A stretch of 63,503 nucleotides of DNA from Bacteroidales bacterium (GTDB taxonomy: Bacteria > Bacteroidota > Bacteroidia > Bacteroidales > UBA12170), in assembly GCA_016929955.1 (NCBI GenBank), contig JAFGHU010000052.1, forward strand, positions 1-63,503, written 5' to 3'. Position numbers and translations under genes: made by a program. Positions 17,724 through 25,552 of this stretch are shown piece by piece. The notes beneath the pieces were generated by a model. It had not been told where the DNA came from. It did no database searches and worked only from the letters and a program-made list of their open reading frames with translations. How positions within the stretch are numbered: position 1 is the stretch's first letter; each line of letters begins with the position of its first letter.

Positions 17724-19736
17724 TTAAAACAATTTGTCCAGCATTTTCTCGTCGGCAAAATTAGGTAGCGTTACCTTCAAATTCGGATTACTTTCCATAG
17801 CCCGCCTTGCCGCAAAAACAGCGCCATCGTTTCTTGCCCAACTTCGGCGACTAATGCCGTTGTTTACATCCCAATAAAGCATCGATTTTAATCTGCGATC
17901 AGCATCCGGACTGCCATCGAGTAGCATTCCAAAACCGCCGTTAATCACTTCGCCCCATCCTACTCCACCACCGTTGTGGATGCTTACCCAAGTTGCTCCG
18001 CGGAAAGAATCGCCAATCACATTTTGAATGGCCATATCGGCAGTAAAAGAAGATCCGTCGTAAATATTCGACGTTTCGCGATAGGGCGAATCTGTACCTG
18101 AAACATCGTGATGATCGCGGCCTAAAACAATCGGAGCAGAAATTTTTCCTTCGGCAATGGCTTTATTAAAAGCTTCTGCAATTTTGATGCGGCCTTCGGC
18201 ATCGGCATATAGAATTCGCGCTTGCGAGCCAACCACCAATTTATTTTCTTGTGCGCCTTCTATCCATTGAATATTATCCGCCATTTGGCTTTGTATTTCT
18301 TTGGGCGAGTTTTTCATAATCTCGCTTAAAATTTTAGCCGCAATTTTATCTGTTTTTTCTAAATCTTTGGGATCGTTAGACGTACAAACCCAACGGAAAG
18401 GGCCAAAACCATAATCGAAAAATAAAGGACCCATAATATCTTGCACATAAGAGGGATATTTAAAGCGAATTCCATCTTTAGCCATAATATCGGCTCCTGC
18501 ACGTGAGGCTTCCAATAAAAAAGCATTCCCATAATCGAAAAAATAAGTGCCTTTTGCTGTATGTTTGTTGATAGCCGCAGCTTGTCGGCGCAATGATTCT
18601 CTAACTTTCTCCTTAAATTTTTCGGGATGATGTGCCATCATTTCTTGCGATTCTTCTAAAGAATGGCCCACAGGATAATAACCGCCAGCCCAAGGATTAT
18701 GCAAAGAAGTTTGATCAGAACCCAAATCGACATAAATATTTTCTGCATCAAACTTTTCCCAAACATCTACAATATTGCCTTGGTAGGCAATGGAAACGAC
18801 TTCTTTCTCGGCTTTTGCCTTTTTTACGCGTTGAACCAATTCATTTAAATCCTCAAACACCTCATCAACCCATCCTTGCGAATAACGCGTATGTGTTACT
18901 TTAGGATTGACTTCGGCTGTAACCGAAATCACTTTAGCGATATTGCCCGCTTTGGGTTGCGCGCCCGACATACCACCCAATCCGGAAGTTAAAAACAATT
19001 TTCCGGCAAAAGGATCTTCATTGGCTTTGGCCACTTTTCTGGCGGCATTCATCACCGTAATGGTTGTTCCATGTACAATTCCTTGCGGTCCGATATACAT
19101 ATAAGAGCCCGCAGTCATTTGTCCGTATTGCGAAACACCCAAAGCATTGAATTTTTCCCAATCGTCTTGTTTTGAGTAGTTTGGAATTACCATTCCATTA
19201 GTAACAACCACTCGGGGAGCGTCTTTATGCGAAGGGAAAAGACCCATCGGATGCCCGGAATACATAACCAAGGTTTGTTCGTCGGTCATTGTGGCCAAGT
19301 ACTGCATCGTTAATAAATATTGGGCCCAATTTTGAAAAACGGCTCCATTTCCACCATACGTTATCAATTCGTGAGGATGCTGAGCAACAGCATAGTCCAG
19401 GTTGTTTTGAATCATCAGCATTATGGCTGCTGCTTGTTTTGATTGATGCGGAAAATCGTTGATATGGCGTGCATGCATCTTATAATCGGGGCGAAAACGA
19501 TACATATAAATACGCCCGTATTTTTTTAGTTCATCGGCAAATTCAGGTGCAAGAACTGCATGGTGCTTGGGATGAAAATAACGTAAAGCATTTTTTAAGG
19601 CCAATTTTTTTTCCTCAACAGATAAAATATCTTTCCGAATTGGGGCATGATTTATATCGCGATCGTAATCCTTTTTAGCTGGGAGCTCTTCAGGAATTCC
19701 TTGAAGTATTAATTTTTTAAACTTTTCAGTTTCCAT
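17724..19736 (-). CDS. hutU: Urocanate hydratase (long form)
   Basis: 670 residues, longer than the roughly 550 of common urocanases. NAD-site motifs GGNGAVFQNWAQYL and GLGGMSGAQPKA, the segment YSGHPMGLFPSHKDAPRVVV and the C-terminal SIHNGGGVGWGEVINGGFG are all urocanase-like. It hydrates urocanate to imidazolonepropionate, step two of histidine breakdown, using tightly bound NAD as electrophile. No hutH, hutI or hutG is in the window, so the rest of the pathway must lie elsewhere. The gene heads a minus-strand run that continues into nucleotide-salvage genes and is divergent from the H-NOX operon. Confidence 0.93.
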   Translation of the reverse strand: METEKFKKLILQGIPEELPAKKDYDRDINHAPIRKDILSVEEKKLALKNALRYFHPKHHAVLAPEFADELKKYGRIYMYRFRPDYKMHARHINDFPHQSKQAAAIMLMIQNNLDYAVAQHPHELITYGGNGAVFQNWAQYLLTMQYLATMTDEQTLVMYSGHPMGLFPSHKDAPRVVVTNGMVIPNYSKQDDWEKFNALGVSQYGQMTAGSYMYIGPQGIVHGTTITVMNAARKVAKANEDPFAGKLFLTSGLGGMSGAQPKAGNIAKVISVTAEVNPKVTHTRYSQGWVDEVFEDLNELVQRVKKAKAEKEVVSIAYQGNIVDVWEKFDAENIYVDLGSDQTSLHNPWAGGYYPVGHSLEESQEMMAHHPEKFKEKVRESLRRQAAAINKHTAKGTYFFDYGNAFLLEASRAGADIMAKDGIRFKYPSYVQDIMGPLFFDYGFGPFRWVCTSNDPKDLEKTDKIAAKILSEIMKNSPKEIQSQMADNIQWIEGAQENKLVVGSQARILYADAEGRIKIAEAFNKAIAEGKISAPIVLGRDHHDVSGTDSPYRETSNIYDGSSFTADMAIQNVIGDSFRGATWVSIHNGGGVGWGEVINGGFGMLLDGSPDADRRLKSMLYWDVNNGISRRSWARNDGAVFAARRAMESNPNLKVTLPNFADEKMLDKLF

Positions 19737-19760
19737 TTTTTATTTGTTAAGATGTTTGTG

Positions 19761-19768
19761 CAAATTTA
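19761..19768 (-). promoter_or_regulatory. -7 box of hutU
   Basis: On the minus strand TAAATTTG lies 24 nt before the hutU ATG (19736). No -33 partner is clear. Confidence 0.4.
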
Positions 19769-19831
19769 CAAAATCAATATTTCTTAAGCCTGCTCATTTA
19801 AAATTAAATAAAACCCTATTAATAAATTCCT

Positions 19832-19839
19832 TATATTTG
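19832..19839 (+). promoter_or_regulatory. -7 box of the H-NOX operon
   Basis: TATATTTG ends 18 nt before the H-NOX ATG at 19858. Together with the hutU box at 19761-19768 it defines a compact divergent promoter region. Confidence 0.45.
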
Positions 19840-19857
19840 AGATATATATAGCCGCTT

Positions 19858-20400
19858 ATGAAAGGAATGGTTTTTACGGAATTTATCGAATTCGTTGAAA
19901 AGGAATTTGGATTTGAAATGAGTGATCAGATTATTACGCAGTCCGATTTAAAGTCTGGAGGTGTTTATACAGCTGTAGGAACTTATGATTTTCAGGAAAT
20001 GCTTAATCTGCTTATCACCTTAAATAAAAAAACAAATATCCCGCTAAATGATTTATTGCAGACATTTGGCAAACATTTATTTTTTCGTTTTGTACAGATG
20101 TATCCGCATTTTATCGATCGCACAAAATCATTATTTCATTTTCTTTCAGGCATTGACCATTATATTCATGTGGAAGTATTAAAGCTTTATCCCGATGCTG
20201 AACTACCCACAATGACTATTGAAGAAAGAACCGATGACCACATTGTTATTGACTATAAATCTGAGCGTAAACTGGCTTATTTTGCCCTGGGATTATTTCA
20301 ATCGGCTACGGCCTATTTTAATGAGCCCTGCGCTATCAATTTTAAAAATATAAAAACTGACGGTTCAGAAGTGAAATTTTTCATAACCAAGTCAAAATGA
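19858..20400 (+). CDS. H-NOX (heme NO/O2-binding) sensor protein
   Basis: A 180-residue stand-alone H-NOX domain of normal length. The proximal heme ligand is H104 in [18 protein letters not shown], and the heme-propionate motif YxSxR is intact as Y133-S135-R137 in IDYKSERKL. Such proteins bind heme and sense NO (or O2) and usually control a partner kinase or cyclic-di-GMP enzyme encoded beside them. No distal-pocket Tyr that would indicate O2 binding could be assigned by eye, so NO is the more likely ligand. The next gene, a soluble hybrid histidine kinase, overlaps it by 4 nt, which identifies the partner. It has its own promoter box. Confidence 0.95.
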   Translation: MKGMVFTEFIEFVEKEFGFEMSDQIITQSDLKSGGVYTAVGTYDFQEMLNLLITLNKKTNIPLNDLLQTFGKHLFFRFVQMYPHFIDRTKSLFHFLSGIDHYIHVEVLKLYPDAELPTMTIEERTDDHIVIDYKSERKLAYFALGLFQSATAYFNEPCAINFKNIKTDGSEVKFFITKSK

Positions 20401-21761
20401 CAAATGATTCAAAATATGATGCTGTTTTAAGAACACTTGACCGAGAGCGCCAAGCAAGAAGATCGGCCGAAAAAATTATTGAGGAAAAGAGTTTGGAAAT
20501 TTACCTGGTTAATCAGGAATTATTAGAACTGAATCAGGATCTTGAGCGTAGAATTGCCGAAAGAACACAAGCTATTGAGGCAAGCAAAGCAGAGCTTGAA
20601 ATTGCAAAAAAAATAGCGGAAGATGCCACTTCGGCCAAGTCTTCTTTCTTATCCAATATGAGTCACGAAATTAGAACGCCACTAAATGGGATCATCAGTA
20701 TTTCTGAACTTTTGTTAGACGAAAAACTACCCGAAAAAGCAATGGGCATGCTGGGCTCCATAAAATATTCAGCAGATAATTTACTAAAAATAATCAATGA
20801 AATTCTCGATTTTTCAAAAATTGAAGCCGGAAAAATTTCTTTCGAAGCTATCGATTTTGATCTTCATCGTCTTTTAAAAGAGTTGATAAAAAATTTAGAG
20901 TTTTCCGCAAAAGCAAAAGGCATAGATTTAATTGCCGATTTTGACAAAGACCTTCCCGCGCGAATAAATGGCGACCCTGTAAAACTGAGTCAAATACTCA
21001 CAAATCTAATTGGAAACGCCATAAAATTCACATTAAACGGCTATGTAAAACTAATTGTAAAAAAGAGTGATACAGACTTGGAAAACGGGAAAATGGGGCT
21101 CTATATTTGCGTTAAAGATTCGGGAATCGGAATTCCAAAAGAAAAGCTCGAAAGCATTTTCCAAAGTTTTGTACAGAGCGATTCATCAACAACACGTCAT
21201 TTTGGAGGAACCGGATTAGGACTTACCATTAGCAAAAATTTTGTTGAGCTTCAAGGCGGAACAATCAAAGTCGAAAGCGAGTTAAACAAAGGTTCGCGGT
21301 TTATTATTCACTATCCTTATTCCTCGTGTAAAAAAGAGCAAGACAGTAGCGAAAGCAAGCCATACGAATTTATTCCATTACCCATCAAGGTTTTACTTGT
21401 TGAAGACAATAAACTAAATCAATTTGTGGCTTCGCAGTTTTTGCATAAATGGAAATCGACTGTGGATATTGCCAATAATGGGAAAGAAGCCGTTTATCTT
21501 TTATCCAAAAATAAGTACGACGTTATTTTAATGGACGTTCAAATGCCTGAAATGAATGGGCTGGAAGCATCCAGGTTGATTAGAGATAAAAACTCCAACG
21601 TTTTACAACACAATATTCCCATTATAGCATTAACGGCTAACGCATTCGAAAAATCAAGAAAAGAAATTGCCGATGCCGGAATGAACGAATTTATTTCAAA
21701 GCCTTTGCGGCCTGAACTTATGCATGGCATATTAAAAACTTTAACCTTAGACCGAAAATAA
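20397..21761 (+). CDS. H-NOX-associated hybrid histidine kinase
   Basis: 454 residues without membrane segments. A coiled coil fills residues 10-85, followed by HisKA with phospho-acceptor H90 in [13 protein letters not shown], HATPase with the N box (GNAIKFT, 206-212) and G boxes ([16 protein letters not shown], 270-278), and a C-terminal receiver with D380 in [13 protein letters not shown]. There is no PAS or other sensor, so signal input must come from a separate protein. The 4-nt overlap with the H-NOX gene makes H-NOX that input; in known systems NO-bound H-NOX inhibits the kinase. Output may go to a distant phosphotransfer protein, since no HPt or DNA-binding regulator is adjacent. Confidence 0.93.
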   Translation: MTNDSKYDAVLRTLDRERQARRSAEKIIEEKSLEIYLVNQELLELNQDLERRIAERTQAIEASKAELEIAKKIAEDATSAKSSFLSNMSHEIRTPLNGIISISELLLDEKLPEKAMGMLGSIKYSADNLLKIINEILDFSKIEAGKISFEAIDFDLHRLLKELIKNLEFSAKAKGIDLIADFDKDLPARINGDPVKLSQILTNLIGNAIKFTLNGYVKLIVKKSDTDLENGKMGLYICVKDSGIGIPKEKLESIFQSFVQSDSSTTRHFGGTGLGLTISKNFVELQGGTIKVESELNKGSRFIIHYPYSSCKKEQDSSESKPYEFIPLPIKVLLVEDNKLNQFVASQFLHKWKSTVDIANNGKEAVYLLSKNKYDVILMDVQMPEMNGLEASRLIRDKNSNVLQHNIPIIALTANAFEKSRKEIADAGMNEFISKPLRPELMHGILKTLTLDRK

Positions 21762-21762
21762 A

Positions 21763-22236
21763 ATGACATCAATAAACTTTAAAACAAAGGATATCGTTCA
21801 AATATTAAGCCTATTCAGTCAGGAGGTTGAAGAAATGTTTTTTGTTGTTGATAAAAAAATGAAAGTGCATTACTACAACAAAGCATTTAGCGAATATTTT
21901 AAACTGAATTCGGAAGAGATTCTCAATGCCTATTTCGGAACAGCATTGGCTTGTAATAATATTGTAAAAGATGGACGTTCGTGTACGAAAACAACCTATT
22001 GCCAATTTTGCGAAATCAACTTAAACCTAAATCGCATTCTAAACAAAAAGATTCCACGCGCAGATTTCGATCTTGTTCGAGAGTTTAATATACTGAACGA
22101 ACCTTTGATAAAACATTTACAATTTAAAATTCTTCCGCTTCAAATTCAGGAGAATAGCTATGCATTATGTGTTTTAAAAGACCTTAGGGAAAACGATCAT
22201 TTGCGTCTTTATCAAAATCCGAGCGATTCTATTTAA
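21763..22236 (+). CDS. PAS-like protein with a four-cysteine motif, third gene of the H-NOX operon
   Basis: 157 residues. Residues about 15-150 read like a single PAS domain: VEEMFFVVDKKMKVHYYNKAF opens it and a late strand LKDLRENDHL closes it. Inside lie cysteines at 64, 74, 80 and 83 (C-x9-C-x5-C-x2-C), a spacing that could hold Zn or an Fe-S cluster. It starts 1 nt after the kinase stop, so it is in the same transcript. No catalytic domain is attached, so it may tune the kinase or act as a second redox or NO input. The domain call is by pattern only; the metal idea is inference. Confidence 0.72.
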   Translation: MTSINFKTKDIVQILSLFSQEVEEMFFVVDKKMKVHYYNKAFSEYFKLNSEEILNAYFGTALACNNIVKDGRSCTKTTYCQFCEINLNLNRILNKKIPRADFDLVREFNILNEPLIKHLQFKILPLQIQENSYALCVLKDLRENDHLRLYQNPSDSI

Positions 22237-22247
22237 AAAATACTATG

Positions 22248-22255
22248 TAAATTTG
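22248..22255 (+). promoter_or_regulatory. -7 box of crcB
   Basis: TAAATTTG, 19 nt before the crcB ATG (22275). No fluoride riboswitch fits in the 38 bp between the PAS gene and crcB. Confidence 0.4.
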
Positions 22256-22274
22256 CAGTAGCTCAATCTATCTT

Positions 22275-22658
22275 ATGAAATTTCTATATCTTGCTTTTGG
22301 TGGAAGTATTGGAGCCATTCTTCGTTATTTATTATCGGCCCTCCCCCATAAAATCTATTGGGGTGTATTCCCCGTGGGGACACTGTTTGTAAATCTACTT
22401 GGCTCTTTTTTAATTGGCTTTGGTTTTATTTTGTTTGGAAAAGACAATATGCCTGAAAATCTAAAAATTTTTCTTTTTATTGGCATTTTAGGCAGCTTTA
22501 CCACCTTTTCAACCTTTATGTTTGAAAGTGTAAATTTATTTAAAGCGGGAGATATTAAATTCGCCTTATTCAATATTGCAGCTGCAAATATAATGGGTCT
22601 GTTTTTTGTATATTTGGGATACGTTATTGGCCAATATATTGTTAATCAAATCCACTAA
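22275..22658 (+). CDS. crcB: Fluoride ion exporter CrcB/Fluc
   Basis: 127 residues with four membrane helices. GGSIGAILRYLLS opens the first helix, FPVGTLFVNLLGSFLIGF contains the conserved Asn of the pore, and GILGSFTTFSTFMFE carries the TFSTF motif with the two pore Phe residues. It exports fluoride as a dual-topology dimer. Only one copy is present, enough for a homodimer. DUF190 follows after 2 nt, a pairing seen in many genomes, so the two probably act together. Regulation by a fluoride riboswitch is not supported by the short upstream region. Confidence 0.95.
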   Translation: MKFLYLAFGGSIGAILRYLLSALPHKIYWGVFPVGTLFVNLLGSFLIGFGFILFGKDNMPENLKIFLFIGILGSFTTFSTFMFESVNLFKAGDIKFALFNIAAANIMGLFFVYLGYVIGQYIVNQIH

Positions 22659-22660
22659 TT

Positions 22661-22984
22661 ATGGAAGGTTTTGTAAAAAAAACAGAATTGCGGGTTATTT
22701 TCAACGAGAATGATTCCTACCATGGAAATAGTTTATGTCGTTTAATTGTAGAAGAAGCTCATAAGCTAGGGATTTCAGGAGCAACGGTTATTCAAACAAA
22801 AGGAGGCTACGGAAGTCGGCAGCTGGTGCATACTACTGATGTTTTAAGACTATCGGCCGAACTGCCCATCGTTATCTCTTTAGTAGATGATATCGAAAAA
22901 TTAAATCCTTTAATCGCTTACGTAAAAGAGCGCGCTAAAGGCGGATTAATTAGTTTGCAAGAGATCTGGGTGAACAGAAAATGA
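22661..22984 (+). CDS. DUF190 domain-containing protein
   Basis: 107 residues with a ferredoxin-like/PII-like alpha-beta pattern: LRVIFNENDSYHGNSLCRLI, GISGATVIQTKGGYGS and ELPIVISLVDDIEKL are the three conserved blocks of DUF190. PII-like folds bind small ligands and modulate transporters, so a regulatory partner for CrcB is a reasonable inference, unproven. It lies 2 nt after crcB and 1 nt before the next gene. Confidence 0.9.
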   Translation: MEGFVKKTELRVIFNENDSYHGNSLCRLIVEEAHKLGISGATVIQTKGGYGSRQLVHTTDVLRLSAELPIVISLVDDIEKLNPLIAYVKERAKGGLISLQEIWVNRK

Positions 22985-22985
22985 A

Positions 22986-23555
22986 ATGATTGAACTTGAG
23001 CCACATTACAATTGGCGCGAATATTATACCGCCGAAACCGACGAGCGATCGCCTTTTTACGGGCGAGAGTATAGCGAAATCATGCTCAATAATCATATAT
23101 ACAACACCTATATTCATCCTCAATGGGACGAATTTGGTTCGCTAACCCTGTATATGAAAATACTCTTTACCGATTACCAAAAAGGATTTACTATTTGGGA
23201 GTTTATTGGCGAATGGAATGATACTTTGTATAACGATATCATGTATTTGTACCGAAACGTGGTGGAAGAAATGGTGGAGCAAGGCATTCAAAAATTTATT
23301 TTGATTGGTGAAAACGTCTTGAATTTTCATGCTGACGACGATAGTTATTATCAAGAATGGTTTGATAATTTAGATGATGGCTGGATAGTGGGCTTAAATT
23401 TTTTGGAACATAATTTACACGAAATGAGAGCTTCGCGTCTTGATTATTATATTTCTTTTGGTGGAGATTTTGATTATATCGATTGGCGCACCTATAATCC
23501 ACAAAAGCTTTTTGAAAAAATTGACAATCAAATGCGCTATCGTTTGGGAGAATAA
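22986..23555 (+). CDS. Uncharacterised acidic protein (189 aa), third gene after crcB-DUF190
   Basis: I cannot assign a function. The protein is acidic and rich in Trp and Tyr (NWREYYTAETDE, DIMYLYRNVVEEM, DGWIVGLNFLEHN), has no signal peptide or membrane span, and looks like a compact alpha-beta cytoplasmic domain. The middle part FILIGENVLNFHADDDSYY carries several acidic residues. It starts 1 nt after DUF190, so it is translated with the fluoride genes and may share their regulation. The stop is followed by a strong palindrome. Confidence 0.75.
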   Translation: MIELEPHYNWREYYTAETDERSPFYGREYSEIMLNNHIYNTYIHPQWDEFGSLTLYMKILFTDYQKGFTIWEFIGEWNDTLYNDIMYLYRNVVEEMVEQGIQKFILIGENVLNFHADDDSYYQEWFDNLDDGWIVGLNFLEHNLHEMRASRLDYYISFGGDFDYIDWRTYNPQKLFEKIDNQMRYRLGE

Positions 23556-23562
23556 ATTTTGG

Positions 23563-23570
23563 TATTTTTG
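23563..23570 (+). promoter_or_regulatory. -7 box upstream of acyP
   Basis: TATTTTTG with a TTTG at 23543-23546 (16-bp spacer, slightly short). The long palindrome starts 2 nt later, so transcription would begin inside it. Confidence 0.4.
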
Positions 23571-23571
23571 G

Positions 23572-23610
23572 TATAGTGATACGATGACTGCGAGTCATCG
23601 TATCACTATA
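23572..23610. repeat. Perfect 18-bp inverted repeat with core ATACGATGACT
   Basis: TATAGTGATACGATGACT (23572-23589), loop GCG, and its exact complement (23593-23610). It may terminate the crcB operon, act as an operator just downstream of a promoter box, or be a dispersed palindromic repeat; the core ATACGATGACT recurs at 54071-54119. There is no T-run right after it on either strand, which weakens the terminator reading. Confidence 0.8.
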
Positions 23611-23658
23611 GCGCAAAAGTAAAATCAAATATTTTGCAAGCAAAATAACATTTTGTTG

Positions 23659-23928
23659 ATGAAGAAAACAGTTTCTATTCTTGTTTCAGGTCGCGTTCAA
23701 GGCGTTGGATTTCGTTATTATACACGAAAAAAAGCAGAAGAATGCAAGGTAACAGGTTTTGTACAAAATAAAAGCGACGGCTCCGTTTATATTGAAGCTT
23801 CCGGAGAAGAAATTGATATTGATACATTTATTGATTGGTGCAAACAAGGGCCTGCTTGGGCGAAAGTTTCTAAGGCAGAAATTAGCAATTTACCAAATCA
23901 CGAGTGGAAAGCGTTTGAGATAAGATAG
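23659..23928 (+). CDS. acyP: Acylphosphatase
   Basis: 89 residues from the ATG at 23659 (a TTG two codons upstream is not needed). The active-site loop SGRVQGVGFRYYTR carries the phosphate-binding Arg, and GFVQNKSDGSVYIEASG carries the catalytic Asn. It hydrolyses acyl phosphates such as 1,3-bisphosphoglycerate or carbamoyl phosphate in the cytoplasm. It is a single gene, convergent with mnmD; the 108 bp between their stops hold no evident terminator. Confidence 0.95.
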   Translation: MKKTVSILVSGRVQGVGFRYYTRKKAEECKVTGFVQNKSDGSVYIEASGEEIDIDTFIDWCKQGPAWAKVSKAEISNLPNHEWKAFEIR

Positions 23929-24036
23929 ATCATTTTCTGTTATATCATTCTTTTGAATAACCCTTTCTTTCGATACTCTATTGGAACTTTGCAATCAATA
24001 TTTAATCGTGTAAGACAATGAAATGCGCCAAGAACG

Positions 24037-24729
24037 CTAAGTTTTGAAGTCTACTAGTTTAATCGCTTGTGTAATTTCTCTTTTTCCCGGAGGGCCTGGT
24101 AACGCATTCAAAGAAAATCCGGCAGCCTTTAAAGCGCGTTTTACTTTCCCTTTTGCAGAATACGTCATCAAAATCCCTTGGGGTTTCATCGCCTGATAGA
24201 TTTTTCGGAAAATTTCTTCTGTCCAAAGTTCAGGTTGTAAATCGGGATTAAAAGCATCAAAATAAACCAAATCGAAAGCCTCTTTTGGAAATTTAAAATC
24301 CTCCAGTTTAATTTTCCTTTTTTCAAAACTAAAATTTGGATTTATCTCTATTCGCTGATGCCAATTACTTAAATGCAAAGCATTAAATTGTCGCTCTAAC
24401 TCAATGGATAATTCCAATCTTTCTGAAAAGTTCAACATTTCAATCAATTCCAGTTCGATTGGATAAGCTTCAATTGAAAAATAATTGAGTTGAATATCGT
24501 TTTTAATGGCAAACAATCCGCTTAACAAAGCATTTAAACCTGTTCCAAAGCCCATTTCAAAAATAGAAATCTCCTTTCGTTCCTGTGCTTTTTTAAGCAA
24601 TCCGTTTTTTATGAAAATATGCTCTGATTCTTGAATAGCTCCATGCGTGGAATGAAAATTTTCATCTTTTCCAATCAGCTCCAAGGTTGTACTTCCGTCT
24701 TCGGTAATTCGAATTTTACGTTTATTCAT
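24037..24729 (-). CDS. mnmD: tRNA 5-methylaminomethyl-2-thiouridine methyltransferase MnmD (stand-alone)
   Basis: 230 residues from the ATG at 24729 (MNKRKIRITEDGSTTLEL). The open frame reaches 24795, but the promoter box at 24735-24742 lies in that extension, so the shorter start is chosen. FEMGFGTGLNALLS is the SAM-binding glycine loop and YFDAFNPDLQPELWTEEIF is the conserved catalytic region. It methylates nm5s2U34 in tRNA wobble positions. In E. coli this activity is fused to an FAD oxidase in MnmC; here the oxidase half is absent. Confidence 0.92.
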   Translation of the reverse strand: MNKRKIRITEDGSTTLELIGKDENFHSTHGAIQESEHIFIKNGLLKKAQERKEISIFEMGFGTGLNALLSGLFAIKNDIQLNYFSIEAYPIELELIEMLNFSERLELSIELERQFNALHLSNWHQRIEINPNFSFEKRKIKLEDFKFPKEAFDLVYFDAFNPDLQPELWTEEIFRKIYQAMKPQGILMTYSAKGKVKRALKAAGFSLNALPGPPGKREITQAIKLVDFKT

Positions 24730-24734
24730 CGAGG

Positions 24735-24742
24735 CAAAAGTA
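24735..24742 (-). promoter_or_regulatory. -7 box of mnmD
   Basis: TACTTTTG on the minus strand, 5 nt before the ATG at 24729. The leader would be very short or absent, and no -33 partner is seen. Confidence 0.35.
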
Positions 24743-24783
24743 CAAGAAGTTTTTTTTGTATCTTTATAAAAATTAAATGCCTT

Positions 24784-25512
24784 ATGTTGACGCAATTACA
24801 CCAAAACAAAATTTTGTTTTTGGATATTGAAACAACAGCTCAATATCCTCAATATGAAGAAATACCCGAGCGCTTGCGCCTACTATGGGATAAAAAGGCT
24901 GCGCTATTAACAAAAGACGAAACCGTAGATGCCAAACAGCTCTACGAACGTGCCGGTATTTATGCTGAATTTGGAAAAATCGTATGCATTTCTGTTGGTT
25001 ATTATGAAAAGAAACTTCAGAAATTCCGAATCAAATCCTTTTTTGGTCATACCGAAAAAACCTTGTTACTTGCCTTTGCTCATTTATTAAATAAGCATTT
25101 CAACTCATCCGACGATTTAATGTGTGCGCACAATGGCAAAGAATTCGACTTTCCATATATCGCTCGTCGCTTGTTAATTAATCAAATAAAATTACCCAAA
25201 ATGTTAGATATCGCAGGCAAAAAACCTTGGGAAATACAGCATCTGGATACCATGGAGTTATGGAAATTCGGCGATTACAAGCATTATACTTCACTCGATT
25301 TGTTAACGGCTATTTTTGATATTCCATCGCCTAAATCTGATATTGACGGAAGCCAGGTTAATAAAGTGTATTGGGAAAATGGTGATATAAAGCGAATAGC
25401 GGAATATTGCCAAAATGATGTGCTTGCCTTGGCACAGCTTTTCAATGCATATCAAGGCTATCCTTTATATCCGGATTCTGATATAGAATATGCTACGCTG
25501 GAAGAACTCTAA
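24784..25512 (+). CDS. PolB-related 3'-5' exonuclease (DEDDy family)
   Basis: 242 residues from the ATG at 24784; the frame extends upstream across mnmD but lacks family similarity there. Exo I motif ILFLDIETT, Exo II in CAHNGKEFDFPYIARR and Exo III in YCQNDVLALAQL (the DEDDy Tyr and Asp) are intact. It is the predicted exonuclease related to the proofreading domain of DNA polymerase B and acts on single strands in repair or RNA turnover. It is divergent from mnmD, with a near-match box (TATCTTTA) between them. Confidence 0.88.
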   Translation: MLTQLHQNKILFLDIETTAQYPQYEEIPERLRLLWDKKAALLTKDETVDAKQLYERAGIYAEFGKIVCISVGYYEKKLQKFRIKSFFGHTEKTLLLAFAHLLNKHFNSSDDLMCAHNGKEFDFPYIARRLLINQIKLPKMLDIAGKKPWEIQHLDTMELWKFGDYKHYTSLDLLTAIFDIPSPKSDIDGSQVNKVYWENGDIKRIAEYCQNDVLALAQLFNAYQGYPLYPDSDIEYATLEEL

Positions 25513-25540
25513 AAAAGAAGCCTCACTTTTCAGCGAGGCT
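25513..25540 (-). terminator. Terminator of the hydrogenase operon
   Basis: AGCCTC (25519-25524) pairs with GAGGCT (25535-25540) around a 10-nt loop. Read on the minus strand it is followed by TCTTTTTT, directly after the hydA stop; it may also serve the convergent exonuclease gene. Confidence 0.65.
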
Positions 25541-25552
25541 CTTTCACTTTGC

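Noticed and set aside
22237-22274. Fluoride riboswitch before crcB
   Set aside because: Only 38 bp separate the genes, a promoter box occupies part of them, and no fluoride-aptamer pattern is present.
24631-24783. Extended N-terminus of the exonuclease frame across mnmD
   Set aside because: The extra 51 residues overlap the mnmD coding region and have no exonuclease similarity; the ATG at 24784 is followed at once by the conserved Exo I region.
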